From positions 3,797,001 to 3,861,000 of the forward strand of contig NZ_LT707064.1 of the NCBI RefSeq assembly GCF_900156465.1: a stretch of DNA of 64,000 bases. The letters are read 5' to 3'. The notes beneath the pieces were generated by a model that was not told the DNA's origin, ran no database searches, and worked only from the letters and a program-made list of their open reading frames with translations. The translations under genes were made by a program, and so were the position numbers. The stretch is from Pseudomonas sp. 7SR1. Lineage in GTDB: Bacteria > Pseudomonadota > Gammaproteobacteria > Pseudomonadales > Pseudomonadaceae. Of the stretch, positions 51,787 through 62,830 are shown one piece after another; position 1 is the first letter of the stretch; the number at the start of each line of letters is the position of its first letter.

Positions 51787-53094
51787 TCAGGAAGGGTTGT
51801 CCAGGCTGAACCGGTCGGCCACTTCGTCGTAGGCGAACAGCTCTGCGTAGCGCCCCCATTGCGTGACGCAATCGAGGGTAGTCGCAGCGTCGTGCTCCGA
51901 CATGAAGTCCTCCAGTTGGTCCCGGAAGCGCCTGGCGGGTGCCGTGCGGGTGGGACGGTCATCCAGCACCTTGCGCACATGGCCCACCAGGGGAACGTGC
52001 CTGAGCAGCTGCTGGGCGAACAATTGCTTGCGCTCGTCGACCGTCGATCGGGCATAGCGCCGCCCGGCCGGCAGCAGTGCGAGATGGCCGTCCTGCAGAT
52101 CGGCCAGGCGCATCAGTTGCAGCACCTCGGCCACCGGGAAGAGATCGCTGGGGCTATAGCGCAAAGTGTCGGCCAGTTCACGCAGGTCCGCCTGACCGTC
52201 GTAGGGCTGCTCGTGCACCGCCTCGATCAGGCCGGCCAGGGCGTTCGTTGAAATCGAAGGCAACACCATGCCCACGCCAGTGCCTGCAAATGCACCCGTA
52301 TGGGCTGAACCGTCCCGGCCACCGCCGGCCATCTGCACATAGATATGCTCCACCAACGCCTGGAACGCCGGGTCGGCGCGATTGCGCGGCTGGCTGAGGT
52401 CGACGACGATTTCCTTCATGATCCGCCCCGGATTGGAGGAGAAAATCAGTATCCGGTCGCACATCAGCACGGCTTCTTCGATGTTGTGGGTGACCATCAG
52501 GATGGACTTGATCGGCATCCGGCCTTCGCACCACAGATCCAGCAGGTCGGTGCGCAGGGTTTCGGCCGTCAGCACGTCCAGTGCGGAAAAAGGCTCGTCC
52601 ATCAGCAGCACATCCGGAGCGACCACCAGTGCGCGGGCCAGGCCGACGCGCTGGCGCATGCCACCCGACAGTTCCTTGGGAAAGGCGCTTTCGAAACCGT
52701 CGAGGCCGATCATGTCGATGGCGGCCAGGGCCCGTCGGCGCCGCTCGGGCGCCGCCACTTCCAGCGCTTCCAGGCCGACTTCCACGTTCTGCAGCACCGT
52801 CAGCCAGGGGAACAGGGCGAAGCTCTGGAAGACCATGCGTACCGAGCTGGCCAGCCCGCGGTCATCGGCAGGGAAGTCGACCACGCCGGCCGTGGGCGCG
52901 ATCAGGCCAGCGATGGACCGCAGCAAGGTGGACTTGCCCGAGCCCGAACGCCCCAGCAGGCCGACGATCTCGCCATCGTTCAAGCGCATGCAGACGTCGT
53001 CCAGTACCAGTCGCTCGGCACCGCCAGCGGTACCGTAGACATGCCGAAGCTGTTGCACATCCACCAGGCAGCGTTTGTCCATGAGTGCTTGCAT
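51787..53094 (-). CDS. ABC importer ATPase (NitT/TauT type) with a C-terminal AAA-associated domain
   Basis: 435 residues. Residues about 1-260 are a standard ABC ATPase: Walker A GLLGRSGSGKSTLLRSIAGL, signature LSGGMRQRVGLARAL, Walker B VLLMDEPFSALDVLT, and the switch His in MVTHNIEEAV. A longer than usual C-terminal region (about 275-435) contains an AAA-associated helical domain (ALAGLIEAVHEQPYDGQADLRELADTLRYSPSDLFPVAEVLQLMRLADL), as in nitrate, sulfonate and similar importers where it regulates activity. The ATG follows GGGAGGTGAGCCA. The double permease starts just upstream with a 13-base gap. The substrate is unknown. Confidence 0.92.
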   Translation of the reverse strand: MQALMDKRCLVDVQQLRHVYGTAGGAERLVLDDVCMRLNDGEIVGLLGRSGSGKSTLLRSIAGLIAPTAGVVDFPADDRGLASSVRMVFQSFALFPWLTVLQNVEVGLEALEVAAPERRRRALAAIDMIGLDGFESAFPKELSGGMRQRVGLARALVVAPDVLLMDEPFSALDVLTAETLRTDLLDLWCEGRMPIKSILMVTHNIEEAVLMCDRILIFSSNPGRIMKEIVVDLSQPRNRADPAFQALVEHIYVQMAGGGRDGSAHTGAFAGTGVGMVLPSISTNALAGLIEAVHEQPYDGQADLRELADTLRYSPSDLFPVAEVLQLMRLADLQDGHLALLPAGRRYARSTVDERKQLFAQQLLRHVPLVGHVRKVLDDRPTRTAPARRFRDQLEDFMSEHDAATTLDCVTQWGRYAELFAYDEVADRFSLDNPS

Positions 53095-53107
53095 TGGCTC
53101 ACCTCCC

Positions 53108-54847
<1,740 letters not shown>

Positions 54848-55212
54848 AGACCACCTCTCTGATGAGCAAGCTGGAGGACCTGGAGGGACTGCGCTGAACG
54901 CCCGGCAAGATTAATCGGAGCCCCCGGGCGGGGCCAGAATGACTAGGGACGGGAAAATATACGTTGGTATATCGCTGATCCGCATTTTTCGCCGGCAGGT
55001 GCGTCTGTAATGAGCTCGTACCCCTGGCCAAACTACACAGCGGGTCAATGGCGACAGAAACCTGAAATCACCCCCCCGTTGGGAGCGAGCCTGCTTTCGA
55101 TGGCACACTGGCCGACAGTACAGCGTTGCCTGACACACCATCGCGAGCAGGCTCGCTCCCACAAGGGGCGGGTGGCCTGTTTGAACGCAGCATTCTCGTT
55201 CAGGAACAACTC
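54848..55212. other. Intergenic stretch with promoter region and a REP pair
   Basis: About 365 bases between the ABC permease (start at 54847, minus strand) and the small membrane peptide. The left part should hold the ABC-operon promoter; the right part is the REP pair at 55079-55165. Nothing else was recognised. Confidence 0.55.
55079..55165. repeat. REP pair in inverted orientation (REPIN-like)
   Basis: The left REP TTGGGAGCGAGCCTGCTTTC (55079-55098) and the right REP with GCGAGCAGGCTCGCTCCCAC (about 55143-55162) are inverted and about 40 bases apart, the arrangement known as a REPIN or BIME in fluorescent pseudomonads. Confidence 0.85.
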
Positions 55213-55296
55213 ATGACAAAGATGGCGATTTTTCTCGGTGGTTTTCTCGCGCTGACGCTTCTGATCGGCGCTCTTGCGACGATTTCACCGGTGTAG
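55213..55296 (+). CDS. 27-residue single-pass membrane peptide
   Basis: A short plus-strand gene: [20 protein letters not shown] followed by LATISPV and a TAG stop. Almost the whole length is one hydrophobic helix (about 4-24) with a single Lys at the N-terminal side, the classical look of a bacterial membrane microprotein. CAGGAAC lies upstream of the ATG. It overlaps the 3' end of cheB on the opposite strand by 12 bases. There is no known family match in my knowledge. It could be a real microprotein or a chance open frame; the hydrophobic pattern and ribosome binding site favour the first. Confidence 0.5.
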   Translation: MTKMAIFLGGFLALTLLIGALATISPV

Positions 55297-56358
55297 GATC
55301 ACCTGGGCGATTTCCTGCAAGCCCATGACCCGTTGCGCCGCGTTGAGCTTGATGGCTTCCTTGGGCATGCCGAAGACCACGCAGCTGGCTTCGTCCTGGG
55401 CCACGGTGGCGCTGCCGGCGTCGAGCATTTCCTTGAGGCCGCGGGCGCCGTCGTCGCCCATGCCGGTCATGATGATGCCGGTGGCGTTGCGGCCGGCGAA
55501 CTTGGCCACCGAGCGGAACAGCACATCCACCGAAGGACGGTGGCGGTTGACCAGCGGGCCGTCCACCACCTGCACGTGATAGAACGCCCCGCTGCGGGTC
55601 ACCATCATGTGCTTGCCGCCGGGGGCGATCAGGGCCAGGCCGGGGTGGATGCGGTCGTTGTTGCGGGCTTCGCGCACTTCGATCTGGCACAGGCTGTTGA
55701 GCCGGGCGGCGAACGAGGCGGTGAATTTTTCCGGCATGTGCTGGACGATGACGATACCGGGGCATACCCGCGGCAAGGCGGTCAGCACCGCTTCCAGGGC
55801 CTGGGTGCCGCCAGTGGAAGTACCCAGGGCGACGATGCGTTCGGTGGTCTGCGCCATGGCATGGCCGTTGGCGGCGGGCAGCATGGCGTCGGCGCTGAGC
55901 TTGGCGGCCGGCACCAACGGGGCCGGGGCAGGGCGCCGGCCCAGGTTGCGCACATTGACCTGGGCGGCGGCCCGGATCGCCGTCACCAGTTCCGACGCCG
56001 ACTCCAGCAGGAAGTTCTTCAGGCCACTGGTGGGCTTGGTGATGATTTCCACCGCGCCGGCCGCCATGGCCTGTGCGGTGGTTTCCGCGCCCGTTGGCGT
56101 CAGGGACGAGCAGATCACCACCGGCGTGGGGCGCTCGCTCATGATTTTCTTGAGGAAGGTGATGCCATCCATGCGTGGCATTTCCACGTCCAGCACGATC
56201 ACGTCGGGCCACTCGCGGGCCAGTTTGTCCATGGCGAAAATCGGATCGGACGCAGCGCCCATCACATGGATATCCGGTGTCTCGCTGAGAATCGCCAGCA
56301 TCACCTGGCGCACCACGGCGGAGTCGTCCACCAGCAGAACATTGATCTTTTTTGACAT
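55285..56358 (-). CDS. cheB: Chemotaxis receptor methylesterase/deamidase CheB
   Basis: 357 residues. The receiver domain (1-120) has [13 protein letters not shown] and D57 in [14 protein letters not shown] linker of about 45 residues is followed by the methylesterase domain (about 165-357) with the Ser nucleophile in [17 protein letters not shown], His in [11 protein letters not shown] and Asp in [14 protein letters not shown]. CheB removes methyl groups from receptor glutamates and deamidates glutamines, acting in adaptation. It is the last gene of the che operon and starts 2 bases after cheD. Confidence 0.95.
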   Translation of the reverse strand: MSKKINVLLVDDSAVVRQVMLAILSETPDIHVMGAASDPIFAMDKLAREWPDVIVLDVEMPRMDGITFLKKIMSERPTPVVICSSLTPTGAETTAQAMAAGAVEIITKPTSGLKNFLLESASELVTAIRAAAQVNVRNLGRRPAPAPLVPAAKLSADAMLPAANGHAMAQTTERIVALGTSTGGTQALEAVLTALPRVCPGIVIVQHMPEKFTASFAARLNSLCQIEVREARNNDRIHPGLALIAPGGKHMMVTRSGAFYHVQVVDGPLVNRHRPSVDVLFRSVAKFAGRNATGIIMTGMGDDGARGLKEMLDAGSATVAQDEASCVVFGMPKEAIKLNAAQRVMGLQEIAQVILHR

Positions 56359-56360
56359 GG

Positions 56361-56858
56361 TTAATGCCGGGTCCTTATCGGTTGGTGTCTGACCCACACA
56401 TCGCCGCTGCAAAGGTCGAAAATGATGCTGCGGTAGCCGGTGCTGCCCATGTCCTGGGCGATCAGGTCCAGGCGATAAAGAGAGGCTATTTCCAGCGCCG
56501 CGTTGACGTTCTGCCGCGCCACATCGCCGAACGGCACATGGCGTTGCAACTCGGGAAACATCTCGCCGCCGCCGAACAGCTTGAGCTGGTAATCCTCGGG
56601 CTCGGTGCGGTGGGCCCGGGCCTGGCGCACGAACAGTTCGATGGCTTCGTCGGCGTACATGCCGTTGAGGGCGGTGGAGCAGCGTACGCGGCTGGGCAGC
56701 ATGAAGTGGCACATGCCGCCGATCCTGCGCTCGGGATGCCACAGCGTGACCGCCACACAGGAACCCAGGATCGTGCGCAGGCGGGTCGGGCAGGTGGCGA
56801 AACGGAATTCCCCCGGCCCCAGGTACACTTCGGCCACTTGCTTGGTTGCGGCGTTCAT
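56361..56858 (-). CDS. cheD: Chemoreceptor glutamine deamidase CheD
   Basis: 165 residues. The CheD signature is complete: [40 protein letters not shown] contains the catalytic Cys (GSC) and His (CHF), and KLFGGGEMF and [14 protein letters not shown] are conserved further on. It deamidates specific glutamines in receptors, and in some bacteria it also stimulates CheC. No cheC is present here. The ATG overlaps the cheR stop by four bases. Confidence 0.94.
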   Translation of the reverse strand: MNAATKQVAEVYLGPGEFRFATCPTRLRTILGSCVAVTLWHPERRIGGMCHFMLPSRVRCSTALNGMYADEAIELFVRQARAHRTEPEDYQLKLFGGGEMFPELQRHVPFGDVARQNVNAALEIASLYRLDLIAQDMGSTGYRSIIFDLCSGDVWVRHQPIRTRH

Positions 56859-57691
56859 GGCTTGCGATAGATCGAGGGAGCCACCAGCTTCAACGCATCG
56901 CAGACGCCATTGAGGCTTTCCGAATGGCTCACGATGAAATACCCGCCGGGCTTGAGCCGGGGGATCAATCGGGCGACCACTTTGCTTTTGGTGGGCTGGT
57001 CGAAATAGATCATCACGTTGCGCAGGAAGATCACATCGAACTCCCCCAGCTCCGGCAAGGTGTCGTTGAGGTTGACCTGGATGAAGTTGACCCGGCTGCG
57101 CAGCGACCGGTCGATCAGGAACGTGCCCTGTTGGCTGCCGGTGCCCTTGAGGCAGTATTTCACCAGCAAGGGCTGGGGCAGGGTGCGGGCCCGTTCCATC
57201 GGGTAGTGCCCGGAGCGCGCCTTGGCCAGGACCTGGCTGCTGATGTCCGAACCGATCACCTCCCACGGCGTGGTGCCCAGCCCCTCGGCCAGGGTCATGG
57301 CCAGGCTGTAGGGTTCTTCCCCCGACGAACTGGCCGCGCTCCACAGGCGAAAGGTCTTCCCTGGCGTTGCATGGGGCAATACATGCTGGCGCAGGAAATC
57401 GAAATGCTTGGGCTCGCGGAAGAAATAGGTTTCATTGGTGGTGAGCAGGTCCAGCGCCACCTGCAGTTCATCGCGGCGCTGGCCGTTCATGATCAGCTTG
57501 AAGTAATCGCCATAGCTGTCCAGCTCATAGTGCTTGAGACGCTTGAACAAGCGCCCGGCCACCAGGGCTTTCTTGGCCGGCGACAGGTTGATGCCGGCGG
57601 CCTGGTACAGCCAGGATTGGAACTGGCCGAATTCCCGGTCGCTGAGCGCCAGCCCGTTCGCCGTGCGTTCCGTGCAGGTCTGAGTGTTCAC
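56855..57691 (-). CDS. cheR: Chemotaxis receptor methyltransferase CheR
   Basis: 278 residues from a GTG start whose GTGA overlaps the cheW stop codon, a strong sign of the true start. The N-terminal helical domain ([37 protein letters not shown]) is followed by [20 protein letters not shown]. Next come the SAM-binding domain with [23 protein letters not shown] and [13 protein letters not shown], and a small beta-subdomain that docks on receptor pentapeptides. It methylates receptor glutamates with S-adenosylmethionine. The receptor downstream in this operon ends in a matching pentapeptide. Confidence 0.95.
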   Translation of the reverse strand: MNTQTCTERTANGLALSDREFGQFQSWLYQAAGINLSPAKKALVAGRLFKRLKHYELDSYGDYFKLIMNGQRRDELQVALDLLTTNETYFFREPKHFDFLRQHVLPHATPGKTFRLWSAASSSGEEPYSLAMTLAEGLGTTPWEVIGSDISSQVLAKARSGHYPMERARTLPQPLLVKYCLKGTGSQQGTFLIDRSLRSRVNFIQVNLNDTLPELGEFDVIFLRNVMIYFDQPTKSKVVARLIPRLKPGGYFIVSHSESLNGVCDALKLVAPSIYRKP

Positions 57692-58221
57692 TGTCCTTCG
57701 GACTCCAATGTGGGGCCAGCCTGGGCGATCTGGGACATCTCGTCGATAGACAGCACCCGGTCCACTTCCAGCACGATGACGAACTTGCCGTCGACCTTGG
57801 CCATGCCGCTGATGAAATCGGCGCGGATCTTCGCGCCGAAACTCGGCGGCGGTTCGATCTGCGAGGCCGGGATTTCCAGCACCGCCGACACGGTGTCCAC
57901 CAGCAGGCCGATGTCCTGGGCCTGGCCGTCGGCACTGTTGGCCTCGATGATCACCACGCAGGAACGCCGGGTAATCGACGAGTTCTGCCGGCCGAAACGG
58001 GCCGACAGATCCACCACCGGCACCACCGCGCCGCGCAGGTTGATCACCCCGCGTACGAACGACGGCATCATCGGCACCACGGTCAGGTTGCCGTACTCGA
58101 TGATTTCCTTGATGCACAGGATGCCGATGGCGAACATCTCCGTGCCCAACATGAATGTCAGGTATTGCGCTTCTTCCTCGACCGCCATTGCGGTTTGACG
58201 AGTGGTCGCGATGGCGCCCAT
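57688..58221 (-). CDS. cheW: Chemotaxis coupling protein CheW
   Basis: 177 residues. The CheW double-barrel fold shows in YLTFMLGTEMFAIGILCIKEIIEYGNLTVVPMMPSFVRGVINLRGAVVPVVDLSARFG and VGLLVDTVSAVLEIP-type segments (DIGLLVDTVSAVLEIPASQIEPPP). It links CheA to receptors. AAAGGAG lies before the ATG. There is a 4-base overlap with cheR downstream. Confidence 0.94.
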   Translation of the reverse strand: MGAIATTRQTAMAVEEEAQYLTFMLGTEMFAIGILCIKEIIEYGNLTVVPMMPSFVRGVINLRGAVVPVVDLSARFGRQNSSITRRSCVVIIEANSADGQAQDIGLLVDTVSAVLEIPASQIEPPPSFGAKIRADFISGMAKVDGKFVIVLEVDRVLSIDEMSQIAQAGPTLESEGQ

Positions 58222-58258
58222 GCCTTTTTCTCCTTTAGCGAGCCAGTGATGACGGCCG

Positions 58259-59917
58259 TCAGAACCGAGTGAATTCGGATTCGTCCGGTGCGCTGGCCAT
58301 GTTGTAGGCGAACGACTTGGGCAACACGGTCACCGTGGCCCGGGCCGGCTTGCGGCTGGACGGACTCGGGGTGTTGTCCACCTTCACCGGCAGGACGGCC
58401 GACTTGGCCGGCGTGTCCAGGGTGAAGAAACTCATGGCCTGTTGCAGTTGTTCGGCCTGGCTGCTCATTTCTTCGGCAGTGGCGGCCAGCTCTTCGCTGC
58501 TGGACGCGTTCTGCTGGGTCACCTGGTTGAGCTGGGTCATGGCGGTGTTGATCTGCGCCACGCCGGCGGCCTGTTCTTCGGAGGCGGCGCTGATTTCCTG
58601 CACCAGGTCCGATGTCTTGTTGATCGACGGCACCATCTCGTTGAGCAGGTTGCCCGCCTTCTCGGCCATGTCGACGCTGCTGGAGGACAGCTCGCCGATT
58701 TCCTGGGCGGCGATCTGGCTGCGCTCGGCCAGTTTGCGCACTTCGGCGGCGACGACGGCGAAGCCCTTGCCATGCTCGCCGGCGCGGGCGGCTTCGATGG
58801 CGGCGTTGAGGGCCAGCAGGTTGGTCTGGTAGGCGATGTCATCGATGATGCTGATGCGCTGGGCGATTTTCTTCATCGCCACTACGGTCTGCTGCACCGA
58901 CTCGCCGCCGTCGGTGGCTTCCTTGGCGGCTTTGCTGGCCATGCCGTCGGTGACCTTGGCGTTCTCGGTGTTCTGGTTGATGCTGGCGCTCATCTGTTCG
59001 ATGGAGGCGCTGGTTTCCTCGACGCTGGCCGCCTGTTCGCTGGTAGCCTGGCTCATGGATTGCGCGGTGGCGCTGACTTCTTCCGACGCGCTGGCCAGGT
59101 TGTCCGCTGCGTTACGTACCTCGCCGATGATGTGCGAGAGCTTGCCCACCATGTTCTGCATGGCATTGAGCACCATGCCGGTTTCGTCCTTCGAACCCCC
59201 TTCGATCTTCGCGTTCAGGTTGCCTTCGGCCAGTTGCTCGGCCACCAGCGCGGCCTGCTTCAACGGACGGGAGATCACCCGGGAAATGAACAGCGCCAGG
59301 CCCAGGCCCACCAGCAGGGCGGCGATGAGTACGGCAATGATGGACAGGCGGGATTTTTCGAACAGCGCGGTGCCATGTTCACTGGCCGCGCCGGCGCCGG
59401 CGTCGTTGAATTCAACCATTTTCTGCAGGTCGGCGGTGACCAGGTCGAAGTGACGCTTGGACTCGCCCTTGAGCAGCGCCTGGGCTTCCTGGGTCAGGTT
59501 CTGCCGGGACAGCGCGAACAGGTCTTTGCTCACCGCCAGGTAAGCGACCCAGTCTGTGCGGGTTGCATCGAGCAGTTGGCGATCCTCGGCACTGGAGAGC
59601 AGTTTTTCATAGGTCGCCAGGCGCGTTTCAAAGGCCTTCCTGGCTTCTTCCGCTTCCTGCTCCAGGGTGGTTCGCTCCTGTTCGGAGTCGGCCGCGATGT
59701 GCCGGTTTTCCTTGAGGCGATAGCTGGCCGCGAAGAAGCGCATGCCCGAGGCTGCCCGCATGGATGGCATCCAGTTCTCGCGGATCTCGATGGTGGTGCC
59801 GTTTACCTGGCCCAGCTGGATGATCGAGAACACTCCCATGATGGCAGTGAGGGCCAACACCACGAGAAATGAAGTGATCAGTTTGGTGGCGATTCTAAGA
59901 TCGTAGAACCATTTCAT
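58259..59917 (-). CDS. Methyl-accepting chemotaxis protein with 4HB sensor and CheR-docking pentapeptide
   Basis: 552 residues from the ATG ([17 protein letters not shown]) that has GGAGAGG upstream; an earlier ATG at 59935 has no such site. Membrane helices lie at about 10-31 and 186-208. They bracket a four-helix-bundle periplasmic sensor domain of about 155 residues that would bind small ligands. A HAMP domain follows, then the long coiled-coil signalling domain with the conserved tip [46 protein letters not shown]. The C-terminal EFTRF fits the pentapeptide rule (x-aromatic-x-x-aromatic) for tethering CheR and CheB. The ligand is unknown. Confidence 0.92.
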   Translation of the reverse strand: MKWFYDLRIATKLITSFLVVLALTAIMGVFSIIQLGQVNGTTIEIRENWMPSMRAASGMRFFAASYRLKENRHIAADSEQERTTLEQEAEEARKAFETRLATYEKLLSSAEDRQLLDATRTDWVAYLAVSKDLFALSRQNLTQEAQALLKGESKRHFDLVTADLQKMVEFNDAGAGAASEHGTALFEKSRLSIIAVLIAALLVGLGLALFISRVISRPLKQAALVAEQLAEGNLNAKIEGGSKDETGMVLNAMQNMVGKLSHIIGEVRNAADNLASASEEVSATAQSMSQATSEQAASVEETSASIEQMSASINQNTENAKVTDGMASKAAKEATDGGESVQQTVVAMKKIAQRISIIDDIAYQTNLLALNAAIEAARAGEHGKGFAVVAAEVRKLAERSQIAAQEIGELSSSSVDMAEKAGNLLNEMVPSINKTSDLVQEISAASEEQAAGVAQINTAMTQLNQVTQQNASSSEELAATAEEMSSQAEQLQQAMSFFTLDTPAKSAVLPVKVDNTPSPSSRKPARATVTVLPKSFAYNMASAPDESEFTRF

Positions 59918-59950
59918 TGGGAAGTACCTCTCCATGGAGTTGCTAAAGCG

Positions 59951-62071
59951 TCAGCGAGCGTTGGCTTGTGATAATTGTGTGGGGGTGTAGCGGTTTTCTA
60001 TCTGGGCGATCTGGGTGAGCAATGCCGGGACGTCGACGATCAATGCCACGGCGCCGCTGCCCAGGATGGTCGAGCCGCTGATGCCGCGCAGTGCGCCGAA
60101 CAGCTTGCCCAGGGGCTTGATCACGGTCTGGAATTCCCCCAGCAGGTCATCCACCACCAGCCCGGCCTTGAGGTCGGCGTAACGCACCACCACCACGTTC
60201 TGCCGGCGCGCGGCCGGGCCTTCATGGTTGAAGTGATCGCGCAGGTACACCAGCGGCAGCACTTCGCCACGCAGGTCCAGGTAGCCCTGTTCGCGGCTGG
60301 CGACACCGTCTTCTTCGCTCAACTCGATGCATTCCTGGACCATGTCCAGGGGAATGACATAGGTGGACTGGCCGATGCCCACCAGGAAGCCATTGATGAT
60401 CGCCAGGGTCAGCGGCAGGCGGATACGCACCACGGTGCCATGGCCCGGCTGGCTGTCCAGGTCCACCGTACCGCGCAGCAAGGTGATGTTGCGCTTGACC
60501 ACGTCCATGCCCACGCCACGTCCCGACAGGTTGGTGACGGACTGGGCCGTGGAAAAGCCGGGCTCGAAGATCAGGTTGTAGATCTCCTGGTCGGTCGGGC
60601 TCGCGCCGGGAGCGACCAGGCCGCGTTCCTGGGCTTTTTCCAGGATCCGGTCGCGATTCAGGCCGGCGCCGTCGTCGGCGATTTCCAGGACGATGCTGCC
60701 CGAATCGTGATAGGCATTGAGGTGCAGATGCCCCTTGGCCGGCTTGCCGGCGGCCAGCCGCGCTTCGGCAGTTTCGATGCCGTGGTCCATGGCGTTGCGC
60801 AGCAGGTGCATGAGCGGGTCGCCGATTTTCTCCACCACGGTCTTGTCCAGCTCGGTTTCCGCGCCGCTGATGATCAGGTCGATGTCCTTGCCCAGCTCCT
60901 GGCTGACATCACGCACCACCCGACGGAACCGGTTGAAGGTTTCACCGATGGGAATCATGCGCAGGCGCAGGGCGCCGTCGAGGATCTCCTCCACCAGCCC
61001 GGACACCGTGGACGTCGATTCCTGCAACGAATCGTTGTGGCAGGTGCGGGCCAGCAGGCTGGCCCCGGCGCTGGCGATGACCAGCTCGCCCACCAGGTTG
61101 ATCAACTCGTCGAGCTTGTCGGCGTTGACGCGTACATAGGTGCCGTCCCGGGCCTTGCTGTCGCTGGCGACGGTTTGTCGCTCGGCAACCGCCTGGGTGG
61201 GCACGCGTGGCGTCTTGCGCTGGTCGGGCAGCAAATCGCCACTGGCGACCAGTCCGGTGGACTCGGCGCCCTGCGCGGGAGTGCTCGCCACCAGGTCGGT
61301 GTTCGTGGGCGCCTGGGTGTCGGGGCGCTGGTCATCGTCAAGGGCAACGATCTCGATCAGGCAGTCTTCCCGGACGAAATCGAAGACTTCATTGATCGCC
61401 CCGTGGCTGGCGGCCGAGCGGAATTCGATGTCGAACCCCAGGTAGCAGGATTCGGCGTCCCAGCTGTCGGCCGCCGGCAGGGTGTCCGTCAGGGTGTCGA
61501 TGTGGACGATCTCGCCCAGGGTCTGCAAGTAGCGCAGGAACGACAGCGGGTCCATGCCATTGCGGAACACGTCCTGGCCGAAGCGCAGGGAAATGTGCCA
61601 CAGCCTGGTTTCCGAGGGTTCGTCCGTTGCGGTTCGCGCTTCTGGCCGGGACGTATCGGCGGGCACGGGCGCCTGGTATTCCTGGAGGACCTGGCACAGT
61701 TCCATTTCCCGCTTCAGGGCCTGCGGCGCCAGGGTGCCGCCCTGGTTGGCCACCACGTTGATCAGTTCCAGCATGTGGTCGCTGGACTTGAGCAGCACGG
61801 CGATCAGGCCGGTATCCACCTCGACGCTGCCGTTGCGCAGGCGATCGAGCACGTCTTCGACAATGTGGGTGAAGCTGACGATCGGCTCCAGGCCGAACAG
61901 CCCGGCCGAACCCTTTATGGTATGAGCCGCGCGGAAGATGGCACCGATGGCGTCATCGTCGCCCGGGTCGTTTTCCAGTTGCAGCAGGGATTCCTCCATT
62001 GCCTGCAACTGTTCCCGTGCCTCGACGATGAACGTCTGTTGTGCCTGGTCGAGATTGATGCTCACGCTCAT
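59951..62071 (-). CDS. cheA: Chemotaxis histidine kinase CheA
   Basis: 706 residues. Domains: a histidine phosphotransfer (P1) domain at about 1-110 with phospho-acceptor H50 in FRAAHTIKGSAGLFG; a P2-like region at about 150-240; a P3 dimerisation domain at about 305-375 (RVNADKLDELINLVGELVIASAGAS); a P4 ATPase with LLRNAMDHGIETAEAR, DDGAGLNRDRI and FSTAQSVTNLSGRGVGMDVVKRNI; and a C-terminal CheW-like P5 (LAIINGFLVGIGQSTYVIPLDMVQE). It phosphorylates the CheY-like protein and CheB of this operon. Confidence 0.95.
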   Translation of the reverse strand: MSVSINLDQAQQTFIVEAREQLQAMEESLLQLENDPGDDDAIGAIFRAAHTIKGSAGLFGLEPIVSFTHIVEDVLDRLRNGSVEVDTGLIAVLLKSSDHMLELINVVANQGGTLAPQALKREMELCQVLQEYQAPVPADTSRPEARTATDEPSETRLWHISLRFGQDVFRNGMDPLSFLRYLQTLGEIVHIDTLTDTLPAADSWDAESCYLGFDIEFRSAASHGAINEVFDFVREDCLIEIVALDDDQRPDTQAPTNTDLVASTPAQGAESTGLVASGDLLPDQRKTPRVPTQAVAERQTVASDSKARDGTYVRVNADKLDELINLVGELVIASAGASLLARTCHNDSLQESTSTVSGLVEEILDGALRLRMIPIGETFNRFRRVVRDVSQELGKDIDLIISGAETELDKTVVEKIGDPLMHLLRNAMDHGIETAEARLAAGKPAKGHLHLNAYHDSGSIVLEIADDGAGLNRDRILEKAQERGLVAPGASPTDQEIYNLIFEPGFSTAQSVTNLSGRGVGMDVVKRNITLLRGTVDLDSQPGHGTVVRIRLPLTLAIINGFLVGIGQSTYVIPLDMVQECIELSEEDGVASREQGYLDLRGEVLPLVYLRDHFNHEGPAARRQNVVVVRYADLKAGLVVDDLLGEFQTVIKPLGKLFGALRGISGSTILGSGAVALIVDVPALLTQIAQIENRYTPTQLSQANAR

Positions 62072-62150
62072 TTCCTTTGTCGTGTCGGGCCGGTGATGCG
62101 GGGCTCAGGCTTTGTATGAAAAATTGCCTTCGCGACTTTTCGTACAAACC

Positions 62151-62435
62151 CTAGGCCTGCAGGTTGCACAGCTCGAGTGTTTCGGTGACGGCTTTGCTGC
62201 GACCGGTCAGGGTCAGTTCGGTGCCGGCCTTCGGTGCTTCGCGCAGCGCCATCAGCAACAGTTGCAGGCCGGCACCGTCCATCTCGGTGATCTGCGACAG
62301 GTCCAGGGCCATGCGCGGCGTATTGCCCAGGCTGGGCAGCAACTGCGCGGCCAGCTCGGCGGCGGTGTAGATCGTCAGCTCGCCGTCGATGCGTACCTGG
62401 GTGGTGTCATCCTCGGTTTCGAACAGCAACGGCAT
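62151..62435 (-). CDS. STAS-domain protein of the chemotaxis operon
   Basis: 94 residues from the ATG (MPLLFETEDDTTQVRID) that follows GGAGG; an in-frame TTG five codons upstream is less likely. The STAS fold is clear: LTIYTAAELAAQLLPSLGNTPRMALDLSQITEMDGAGLQLLLMALREAPKAG. At the position of the phosphorylatable Ser of SpoIIAA-type anti-anti-sigma factors (D-S-x-G) it has Gly (MDGAG), so it is not regulated by serine phosphorylation. It sits between cheY and cheA, so it probably modulates CheA or receptor signalling; this is inference. Confidence 0.88.
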   Translation of the reverse strand: MPLLFETEDDTTQVRIDGELTIYTAAELAAQLLPSLGNTPRMALDLSQITEMDGAGLQLLLMALREAPKAGTELTLTGRSKAVTETLELCNLQA

Positions 62436-62450
62436 CACAACCTCCGGCAA

Positions 62451-62819
62451 TCAGGGAAGAATCAGCTTGGACACCGCCGCCAGCATCTGCGCCGGCTGGA
62501 ACGGCTTGACCACCCAGGCCTTGGCGCCTGCCGCCTGGCCTTCCTGCTTCTTCGCTTCCTGGGATTCGGTGGTCAGCATGATGATCGGCGTGAATTTGTA
62601 GCTGGCCAGTTTCTTGACCTCCTTGACGAAGGTGATGCCATCCATGTTCGGCATGTTCACGTCGCTGATGATCAGGTGCACTTTCTGGCCGTTGAGCTTG
62701 CCCAGCGCATCCTTGCCATCGCTGGCCTCGATCACGTCGTAGCCGGCACTTTTCAACGCGATGCCGACAACCTGCCGAACGCTCGCGGAGTCGTCGACAA
62801 CCAATACACTTTTAGCCAT
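62451..62819 (-). CDS. cheY: CheY-like response regulator of the che operon
   Basis: 122 residues, a stand-alone receiver. Acidic pair in VLVVDDSASVRQV, phospho-acceptor D53 in LIISDVNMPNMDG, Thr in PIIMLTTESQEAKKQ and Lys in AWVVKPFQPAQMLAAV. GGAGAG lies before the ATG. It is the direct CheA substrate of this system. Whether it acts on the flagellar motor or on another output cannot be decided from the sequence; there are no flagellar genes nearby. Confidence 0.93.
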   Translation of the reverse strand: MAKSVLVVDDSASVRQVVGIALKSAGYDVIEASDGKDALGKLNGQKVHLIISDVNMPNMDGITFVKEVKKLASYKFTPIIMLTTESQEAKKQEGQAAGAKAWVVKPFQPAQMLAAVSKLILP

Positions 62820-62830
62820 GAACGGCTCTC

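Noticed and set aside
58442..62119. Long plus-strand open frames opposite the MCP and cheA genes
   Set aside because: Antisense shadows of confirmed chemotaxis genes; low-complexity Gly/His/Gln-rich translations without domains.
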